DNA of 64,000 nucleotides from Streptomyces sp. TLI_053 (GTDB lineage: Bacteria > Actinomycetota > Actinomycetes > Streptomycetales > Streptomycetaceae), in contig NZ_LT629775.1 of NCBI RefSeq assembly GCF_900105395.1, forward strand, positions 992,001 through 1,056,000, in the 5' to 3' direction. Positions 45,567-53,200 of the stretch are shown piece after piece. Numbering within the stretch: position 1 is the first letter of the stretch; every line of letters starts with the position of its first letter. Under the pieces are notes generated by a model that saw nothing but the letters and a program-made list of their open reading frames with translations, did no database searches and had not been told where the DNA came from. Both the position numbers and the translations under genes were made by a program.

Positions 45567-46217
45567 ATGACCGACACACAGTCCCTGACGCCCCGGGAAG
45601 CCCTCGAGACGCTGCTGGCCGGGAACCACCGGTTCGTCACCGGGATACCCGAGCACCCGAACCAGGACGCCGCCCGGCGGACCGAGACCGCGCCCGCCCA
45701 GGCACCGTTCGCGGTGCTGTTCGGCTGCTCCGACTCCCGCCTCGCCGCCGAGATCATCTTCGACCAGGGGCTCGGTGACATGTTCGTGGTGCGCACCGCG
45801 GGCCACGTCACGGGGCCGGAGGTGCTCGGCAGCATCGAGTACGGCGTCAGCGTGCTCGGCGCCCCCCTGGTGGTGGTGCTGGGCCACGACTCCTGCGGGG
45901 CCGTCGCCGCCACCCGGGCCGCCGTGGCGGCCGGCACCACGGCGCCCGGCTACGTGCGGGACGTCGTCGAACGGGTGACCCCGAGCGTGCTGGCCGCCAA
46001 CGCCGCCGGGCACACCGAGGACGCGGACTTCATCGCGGAGCACGTCCGGCACACCGTCGACCTGCTGCTGGAGCGTTCCCGCTCCCTCTCCGAGGCGGTC
46101 GCCGCGGGCACCACCGCCGTGGTCGGGCTGTCCTACCGCCTGGCCGACGGCACCGCCCACCTGGTCGCGGGCCGCGACGCGGCGGGCGTCGACGTGGCGG
46201 CCGGCGACCTCGGCTGA
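45567..46217 (+). CDS. Beta-class carbonic anhydrase
   Basis: A 216-residue enzyme interconverting CO2 and bicarbonate. Zinc ligands are Cys in LFGCSDSR (with the catalytic Asp-Arg pair) and His/Cys in LGHDSCGAV. Also typical is RTAGHVTGPEVLGSIEYGVSVLG. Little SD is visible before the ATG. A CATAGTCT patch about 7-14 bases upstream of the ATG could be a -10 box, so the mRNA may be nearly leaderless. Ends at a large hairpin. Confidence 0.93.
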   Translation: MTDTQSLTPREALETLLAGNHRFVTGIPEHPNQDAARRTETAPAQAPFAVLFGCSDSRLAAEIIFDQGLGDMFVVRTAGHVTGPEVLGSIEYGVSVLGAPLVVVLGHDSCGAVAATRAAVAAGTTAPGYVRDVVERVTPSVLAANAAGHTEDADFIAEHVRHTVDLLLERSRSLSEAVAAGTTAVVGLSYRLADGTAHLVAGRDAAGVDVAAGDLG

Positions 46218-46342
46218 GACCCGTCGCCCGCCCGGTCCCTGGCGGGTCGTGGCGGTCCCTCGCGGGGCGTCGCGGTCCCGCGAGACCCGTCGCTGCCCGC
46301 CGCGCCCCGCCACGGCCGGGGGCGGGGGCGGGGGCGGGCGGA

Positions 46343-46393
46343 GGTGCGGGCCCGGGCGCGAGGGACTCGACATCCCGCGCCCGGGCCCGCACC
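46343..46393. terminator. Large bidirectional hairpin
   Basis: A perfect 18-bp stem (46343-46360 with 46376-46393) and 15-base loop between convergent genes. The stretch before it (46310-46340) is a run of GGGGGC repeats. Confidence 0.8.
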
Positions 46394-46412
46394 GGTCTTC
46401 GGGCCGCTCCGC

Positions 46413-47243
46413 TCAGACGGTGAGCAGGCCGGGACCGGCGGCCCGGTCGACGGGCAGGAAGTCGTCGGGGACGGGGTACTGCCCCAGCACGTAGTTCAGG
46501 ATCGCGGCGTGCATCGCCTCGACGGGAGCGATGGTGGCGGCGGTGGCGATCCCGCCGGGGCTGGTGACGTTGTAGGTCGCGAACAGGTAGGTCTGGGCGG
46601 CCTGGTCCTCCAGCGACAGGGCGAGCTTCGCGACGGTGGCGACGTCGGTGGCCGCGCCCAGGGCCTGGAGGGTGGCCGGCTGGTTGGACAGCGGCACATC
46701 GGTGATGGCGGGCTTCCCGGCACCGGTCAGGACGGAGTTCCAGACCTTGGCGTGGTCGGCGTGCTGGCCCATCGCGGTGGTGATGAAGCTCGCGACCGCC
46801 GGGGGGACGGTACCGAGCCGACCCGCCTTCGCGGCGTCCAGGGCGGCCTGGTAGGCCCCCACGGCCTGGTTCTCCAGCGCGGTGGCCAGCGCGACGACCT
46901 TGAGGTCACCGGTGTACTGCCCGGAGGGCGGGCCGGACGGCGAGCCGGGTGCCGAGCCGGACGGCGAGCTCGGGGCCGCCGCCGGCGAGCTGCCGGACCC
47001 GCTGCTGGAGCAGGCGGCCAGGGTCAGCGCGGCGGCCGCGCCACCGGCGCCGAGCAGGAACCGGCGCCGGCCCGGGTCGCGCGGGCCGCCGGCCGCGCGC
47101 GCCCGGACCTCCTCCGCCAGGTCCAGGGCCCCGGCCCGCATGGCCGGCAGCGTCTCCTGGTGCGCCTCGTGCATCTCGCGGGTCAGGCCCGCGAGTTCGC
47201 CCTCGCTGATGGGGAGTGCCCAGCCGCCCTCGGTGGTCGTCAC
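46413..47243 (-). CDS. Ferritin-like-domain lipoprotein
   Basis: A 276-residue protein. GTG 47243 overlaps the stop of the upstream ferritin-like gene (GTGA). A twin-Arg, lipobox-type segment (GRRRFLLGAGG to LTLAACSSS) lies near residues 57-80, after an unusually long 55-residue cytosolic N-region. A Ser/Pro/Gly linker precedes a ferritin-like four-helix domain with VALATALENQAVGAY, GQHADHAKVW, LSLEDQAAQTYLFA and VEAMHAAILNYVLG, spacing Glu/His as in DUF4439/ferritin-like-2 proteins. Probably cell-surface; metal binding is inferred. Confidence 0.78.
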   Translation of the reverse strand: MTTTEGGWALPISEGELAGLTREMHEAHQETLPAMRAGALDLAEEVRARAAGGPRDPGRRRFLLGAGGAAAALTLAACSSSGSGSSPAAAPSSPSGSAPGSPSGPPSGQYTGDLKVVALATALENQAVGAYQAALDAAKAGRLGTVPPAVASFITTAMGQHADHAKVWNSVLTGAGKPAITDVPLSNQPATLQALGAATDVATVAKLALSLEDQAAQTYLFATYNVTSPGGIATAATIAPVEAMHAAILNYVLGQYPVPDDFLPVDRAAGPGLLTV

Positions 47244-48046
47244 TTCACGGCCCCTTCGCTGATCGGGGAAGCGTTGTCGGTGTGGTAAAAGGCGTCGGGG
47301 AAGCCGACGCTGCCGGCCGCCGCGGGCAGCTTGGACGGGTCCACCGGGATGGTGACCAGGTCGGCGGCGTTGCCCGCCAGCAGCGCCTGCACAGCCAGCA
47401 GGGTGGCCCGGTGCTGGGCCTCCACCGGGGCCACCGAGGCGAAGAGCTTGCGCAGGTCGGCGTTGCTCACCTGGGACACGTTCTTGGTGTAGGTCTGCGC
47501 CGCCACGTCCTCCAGAGTGATGGCCAGCTTCACCACGTCCGCCGGGCCCTTGATGCCCGGCAGAGCCTGGTCCACCACGGCCTTGTACTTGGGGTCCGGG
47601 CCGTTCTGGGCCTGGCCGCCCGCCTGGGTGGCGGCGGCGTTGAACGCCTGGGCGTGCGCCTCGTGCTGCTGGGTGGTCTTCGCGATGAACGCGGCCACCG
47701 TCCTGTTGCCGTCCTTGACGAACGGCAGTCCGGCGGCGGTCCGGTAGACGCTCACCGCCAGGTTCTCGATCGAGGCGGCGGTCTGCAGCGCCATGATGTC
47801 GTCGGCCATGGACCCCGACGGCGAGGGGCCGGCGGCGAAAGCCCTGCGCCCGCCGAGGAGCGCGACCGTCCCGACCGCGGCGGCGAGCGTCCCGCCGCGC
47901 TCCCACCACCTGCGCCGGACCGGCTCGACCGCCTGCCCGAAGTCGGCCAGCGCGCTCCGCGTGATCCGCGAGGCGTCGCTGTTGAGGTCCTGCGACTGCT
48001 CGGTGAGTTCCACCAGCAGCCGGGTGTCGATGTGCTCTGGAGACAT
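47240..48046 (-). CDS. Ferritin-like-domain membrane or exported protein
   Basis: A 268-residue protein, start at 48046 with AGGAG upstream. It has a membrane or signal helix near residue 50 (GGTLAAAVGTVALLGG followed by RRAFAAG). The ferritin-like four-helix bundle has QTAASIENLAVSVYRTA, TTQQHEAHAQAFNAAA, ITLEDVAAQTYTKNV and VEAQHRATLLAVQALL. The Glu/His spacing matches that of the downstream paralogue, so the pair probably assembles together. Expected metal (Fe or Mn) binding is inferred only. Confidence 0.78.
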   Translation of the reverse strand: MSPEHIDTRLLVELTEQSQDLNSDASRITRSALADFGQAVEPVRRRWWERGGTLAAAVGTVALLGGRRAFAAGPSPSGSMADDIMALQTAASIENLAVSVYRTAAGLPFVKDGNRTVAAFIAKTTQQHEAHAQAFNAAATQAGGQAQNGPDPKYKAVVDQALPGIKGPADVVKLAITLEDVAAQTYTKNVSQVSNADLRKLFASVAPVEAQHRATLLAVQALLAGNAADLVTIPVDPSKLPAAAGSVGFPDAFYHTDNASPISEGAVK

Positions 48047-48288
48047 CGTGCTCCTGTCCCGGCCGGGAGCCCGCCGCTCGCGGGCTCGTACGTGGGGCCT
48101 TCGGCCTCGTCGACGGCCCGGCTTGCCCCCCGCCCCGGCGTTCATCCGAACGGGTGACGGGGCCGGAATCACCGGGCCGGACTCGCGAGTCCGGGCGGCA
48201 GGGTGCGGTCGGCGGTGTTCTGCGGTCTCCTGGAGACGAGGCGCCTCCGGGTCGCCGGGGGCGCGCGCGACGAGAGCGGGTGTTCGCC

Positions 48289-48588
48289 ATGGCCGAGGTC
48301 CTGTCGATGCGGTGGACCGGGGTCACACCCGAGCAGTACGACGCCACCCGGGTGGCGGTGGGCTGGGAGGAGCGCGCCCCGGAGGGCGCCCTGATGCACG
48401 TGGCCTGGTTCGAGCCGGACGCGCTGCGCGTGGTCGACGTGTGGACGTCACGCGCCGCCTTCGAGCGGTTCTTCGCCGAACGGCTCGCGGCCGCGGTCGC
48501 CGAGGCGGGCATCACCGGCGAACCGGAGATGGACTTCCGTCCGCTCCACCGGCGCTACATCGCCCCGGGCGTGACCGGCGCCGCCTGA
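48289..48588 (+). CDS. Small ABM-like (ferredoxin-like dimer) protein
   Basis: A 99-residue protein with the pattern of dimeric alpha/beta-barrel (antibiotic monooxygenase-like) proteins: VLSMRWTGVTPEQYDATR, HVAWFEPDALRVVDVWTSRAAFERFFAERL. No catalytic residues are recognised. ATG 48289 has GAGAGCGGG upstream. Single gene convergent with the lipoprotein gene. Confidence 0.65.
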   Translation: MAEVLSMRWTGVTPEQYDATRVAVGWEERAPEGALMHVAWFEPDALRVVDVWTSRAAFERFFAERLAAAVAEAGITGEPEMDFRPLHRRYIAPGVTGAA

Positions 48589-48623
48589 CCGCGACCGCCG
48601 CGGGCCGGGTCGTCGCCGCGCGC

Positions 48624-49283
48624 TCAGTACCGCTGGGCCTGGGCGACCCTGGGCACCAGTGCCTTGTCACGGTCGAGCGAGCTGAAGGCCGTGGCCGTGG
48701 CCGTCGCGCCCGGGGCGACGTCCTTGATCCCCAGGATCGTGGTGTCCACCACCTGGTCGCCGTCCAGGAACTCCACCTTGATCGCGTAGGAGGCCTTCGA
48801 GGACGTACTGTTCACCACCGTCACCAGCGCGGCGTTGAGGCCCGCGGTCTGCGCCTTGGGCAGACCGGTCAGCGTGATGTCCGACAGGGCGTTGCCGGCA
48901 CCCGCCGTCCCGGACAGCACCGACTGCGCCTCGGCCCGGCCGGCGGCCAGCTGTGCCGAGACGGACGCTTCGAACGAGGCGGCCGCCGCCGACCGCGAGG
49001 CCTCGGCCTGGGAGGCCGCGGCGGACGCCGCGGACGCGGCCGCCGAGGCCGATTCCAGCAGCGAGGACTTGGCGGAGGCCACCGAGGAGGGCAGTTCTCC
49101 GGAGAAGGAGCCGGCGTCCGGGGAGAACGGGCGCGAGGACGCGGTCGAGGGGGCGGTGGACGACGACGAGGAGCACCCGGCGGCGACCAGCACCGAACCG
49201 GCGAGCGCGATCGCGGCGAGGCCGGCCCGGCGGTTCGGCCCGCCGCCGGACGCCCGCTCCCGCACCTGGAGGAAACGCTGCAT
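48624..49283 (-). CDS. Putative lipoprotein with Ala/Ser-rich helix
   Basis: A 219-residue lipoprotein. The lipobox LVAAGC ends near residue 37, followed by a Ser/Thr/Pro linker. A long Ala/Ser/Glu-rich helix (about residues 75-120), possibly a coiled coil, precedes a C-terminal beta domain of about 90 residues (ALVTVVNSTSSKASYAIKVEFLDGDQVVD) resembling FxLYD domains. Surface-anchored; function unknown. Confidence 0.75.
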   Translation of the reverse strand: MQRFLQVRERASGGGPNRRAGLAAIALAGSVLVAAGCSSSSSTAPSTASSRPFSPDAGSFSGELPSSVASAKSSLLESASAAASAASAAASQAEASRSAAAASFEASVSAQLAAGRAEAQSVLSGTAGAGNALSDITLTGLPKAQTAGLNAALVTVVNSTSSKASYAIKVEFLDGDQVVDTTILGIKDVAPGATATATAFSSLDRDKALVPRVAQAQRY

Positions 49284-49562
49284 GGGAGATCCGCCTCAGC
49301 CTCACGGTCGGACCGCCACCGGCCCGATCCTGCACCCCATCAGCCTCGGCCGGGCGGCCCGCGACCGCCAGCCGGCTTGGTACGCGCAGGTGGCCGGGCC
49401 CCGGCCGGGCCGGCGTGCGGCGGGCGCGGCCACCGCGCCACCGCGGCCGCCGCACCCCGGGCTGCGGGGCGGCCACGGGGCGCGGGGCGGCTGCCGGGCG
49501 CGGGGCGGCGCGGCGCGGGCCTCGCCGCCCCGGGCAGCAACCGTCCGAGCGGACGATCGCGA

Positions 49563-49976
49563 CTACTCCGCGTACGGCTGGTCGGCGCCCGGGGCGCTGT
49601 AGCCGAGGCTCCAGATGTAGCCGTCCAGGTCGGCGAAGCTGCCGCCGTACCCGCCCCACGGCAGGGCGCCGGCGGGCTTGAGTATCGTCGCGCCGGCCTC
49701 CGCCGCCTCCGCGATGATCTCGTCCACCCGCGCCTCGCTGCGGACGACGTAGGTCAGGACCACACCGCTGAAGCCACTGCCCCCGGCGTCCGTGCCCACC
49801 TGGTCGGCCAGACCCTTGCGGTCGTAGAAGCCGACCGGCGAGGCGCCGTCCGACTCGAAGAACACCGAGACACCGAAGTCGTTCTTGATCTTCCAGCCGA
49901 GGCCCTCGGTGTAGAACCGCTTGGCGCGGTCCAGGTCCTGGACGCCGAGGAGGATCGAGCTGACGTGCGCTTTCAT
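49563..49976 (-). CDS. VOC-family (glyoxalase/bleomycin-resistance fold) protein
   Basis: A 137-residue protein with AAGGAG 6 bases before the ATG. The VOC pattern is SSILLGVQDLDRAKRFYTEGLGWKI, VFFESDGASPVGFYDR, and a C-terminal GGYGGSFADLDGYIWSLGY with metal-ligand-type acids. Typically binds a metal and small electrophile or drug. A TATACG box at 50067-50072 with upstream TTGGCC (50088-50093), about 15 bp apart on the minus strand, could be its promoter. Specific role unknown. Confidence 0.85.
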   Translation of the reverse strand: MKAHVSSILLGVQDLDRAKRFYTEGLGWKIKNDFGVSVFFESDGASPVGFYDRKGLADQVGTDAGGSGFSGVVLTYVVRSEARVDEIIAEAAEAGATILKPAGALPWGGYGGSFADLDGYIWSLGYSAPGADQPYAE

Positions 49977-50212
49977 GCCATGCTCCTTGCTTTCCGGAAG
50001 TGGGCGTGCCGAAGGGCCGGGCCGGAACCCGGGCTTCCGTTCGGCGCGCGATCGGCACTCTAGACGTATACGAGCCGCACAACCAGGCCAAGGTCCCTCA
50101 ACCCGAGCGTGCTTGATCGTCGGTCAGCACTCAAGCGGGGCAAGACCGGAGAAATGTGACAGCCGGTCCGAACTGGTCGACAGACCCTCCGCCGATGGGT
50201 GGTGACGGACAG

Positions 50213-53200
50213 TCATTTCACAGCCGGCGCCTTGGCCAGGGCACGGTCGGCCGCGGCCTGGAGGCTGTCGAGGTCCTCGGCGATCTCCGCGCCGGCCACG
50301 GCGTCCGGCAGCTCGTCCTCCATGTACCGCAGGGGGCGGTAGGACAGTCCCAGGAGGGCCCAGACGATCAGCAGCGCCCCGCAGGTGACGAGGAGCAGGC
50401 CGGTGCCGCGGCCGGGCCCGGTCCCGAGGACCCGGCCCACGCTGCCCGCCAGTGCCCCTCCCCGGTCCAGCAGCCCGGAGAAGCTCTCCGCGAGGGGCGG
50501 AGCGGACAGGAAGGCCAGCGGGGTCATGGCGACGGCGAGCATCTGGTTGGTGGCGAGCACCCGGCCCTGGAGGTCCGGGCCGACCTTGAGCTGGATGATC
50601 GCCAGCCAGTGCGCGTTGAGAACGCTCATCGACGCCCACCAGACGAGTGCGCCCACGGCCGCCAGGGTCACCGACGGCCGCAGGCCGACCAGGACGACGC
50701 CCAGCCCGACGCCGCCCACGAACCCCACCATGCCGGTCGCCCGCCGCGCGGTGCCGCCCCAGAGCGCCACCACCAGGCTGCCCGCCACGGCACCCGCGCC
50801 GCCGACCGCGGTGACCACGCCCACCGCGGTGGTGCCGCTGAAGGAGAGCACGCTCGGGACCGTCAGCGTCACCGCGAGCGTGCCCAGGTAGTTCTCCACC
50901 ATGAAGAACCCGATCATGACCAGCAGCGGACGGCGCCGGGCCAGGAACCGCCAGCCGCCCACGACGGTCCGGGCGAAGGACTCCTCCTGCCGACGGAACA
51001 GCCGGTCCGGGAAGCGCACCCGCAGCAGCGCGGCCAGGCCGACCAGGAACGACGCCACGTCGACGGCCACCACCCAGGGCAGGCCGACCAGTCCGATCAG
51101 CGCGCCACCGGCCAGCGGGGCGATCAGCGTCCCCAGACCGGCACCGAGGTTGGCCAGCCCGTTGGCCTGCACCAGGTACGGCTTGGGCACCAGCTGGGCG
51201 ACGGCCGCCAGATAGGCCGGCCGCCGGAACGCGGTCACCAGCGACATGACGCCCACGATCAGACCGACCTGGGAGAGCCCCAGGCTGCCGCTCCACAGTG
51301 CGACCACCAGGGACACCGTGGCGGCCGCGGAGACGGCGTCGCAGGCGAGCATCACCCGGCGCCGGTCGATCCGGTCCGCCACCGCGCCGCCCAGCGGCCC
51401 CGCGACGATCGCCGGCAGCATGGCGAGCATGCTGATCAACGCGTAGTCGAGGACCCGCCCGCTGCGCTGGTAGGCCCAGACGCCGAGGGCGAACGAGGTC
51501 AGCGCGCTGCCGATCAGGGAGACCGTCTGTCCCGCGGCGACGAGGTAGAAGTCCCTGAGGTCGCGCCGTGCCCTCCCGCCGACGACCGTGACGTCCGCGA
51601 CCGGCTCCGGCAGCAGGCCGTCGGCCCAGGCACCGAGCCGGTCGCCGACCAGCGCGGCGAGCTGAGCGGCCTGGTGCTTGAGGAAGTAGTGGCCCGCTCG
51701 GGGGAGGGTCACCAGCTCCACCCGGTCGGCGAACGCTCCCCACTCCGCGAACCGCTCCTGGTAGAGCTCCGTGGACCGGTCGCGTTCACCGATCAGGCAG
51801 AGCACCGGGGCCCGCAGCCGACGGGCGTCCGGCCGGGTCAGTTCGCCGGTGAACCAGCCCTGTGCCTGGTCCACGTCGTGGCGCAGCGCCCGGAGCATGG
51901 TCCGCTGTGCCGCGTCGGCCGCCTCGCCGGTGCCGTTGCCGGTCCCCGCGCCGCTGCCGGTCCCGTCGCCGTCGCCGGTCCCCGCGCCGTCGTCGTCGAT
52001 GCCGCCGAGGGTGCGCAGGAAGTCCCGGTAGGCCCGGTCCGACGTCCAGCGGGTGGCCGGGAACCTGGCACGCAGCCAGGTCGAGAGCCGGCCCGGCAGC
52101 CGCGCGCCGGGGAAGCTGCCGCCGACCAGCAGGCCGGTCACCGGGACGCCCCCGGCCTCCAGGCGCAGCGCGAGTTCGGTGGCCGCGGCCGAGCCGACGC
52201 AGTGGCCGTACACCACCACCGGGCCGGGGCCGGTTCCAGGAGCCGGTCCGGCCGGCCCGGCCCGCTCGGCCAGTTCGGCGACGACCCGGTCGACCAGCTC
52301 GGCCAGCGGGAGCAGCGGCTCGTCCGGGCGGGCCGGATCGTGTCCCGGCAGTTCCACCGCCAGCACGGCCGCACCGGGCATCGCCGTCGCCAGTTCCGCG
52401 GCGAGCGGGCCGTAGGCGGCCGCCGAACCTCCGCCGTAGGGGAGGCAGACCACGGTGACGGTCGGCGTCCGGCCGGGCGGCGGACCCGCCAGGCGGTGCA
52501 GCAGGCGGCGCTCGCCGTCGGCCCCGCCCGCCTCGGTCGCGTCGAGGAACGCAGCCAGCTCACGGACGGTCGGCCGGGTGAACAGGTCGATCACCCGGAG
52601 CGTCGGATCGATGGCCCGGACCGCGCGCACCGCCCGGAAGGAGTCGCCGCCGAGGGCGAAGAAGTCGTCGTCGATCCCGATGCCCACATCGGGACCGGTG
52701 CCGGCATCGGTGCCGGTGCCGGTGCCGGTGCCCGTGGCGGTGCCGGTGCCGTCGGCCGGGCCCGGTCCGAGGACCAGTGCCCAGGCCCGGGCGACGCGCA
52801 GCTCGGTGGGCGTGCTCGGGGCGATGCGCGCGGTGCCCGGCGTCTGCTCCGGTGCGGGCAGGGCCGACCGGTCCACCTTCCCGTTGGGGTTGAGCGGCAG
52901 CGCGGGGAGCACGACGACCGCCGAGGGCACCATGTAGTCGGGCAGCCGCCCGCGCAGGGCCGTCCGCACTCGGGCCACGTCCACGGCGGCCCCGGGAACC
53001 GCGGGAGTGACCCAGGCGGCGAGCCGTCCGGCGTGGGCCTCGCCCACCGGCAGCACCACCGCCTCGGCGAGCTCCGGCAGCTCCCGCAGTGCCGTGGCCA
53101 CCTCGCCCGGCTCCACCCGGAAGCCGCGGATCTTGACCTGGTCGTCGACCCGCCCGAGGAACTCGAACAGTCCGGCCCCGGTGAGCCGGACCCGGTCCCC

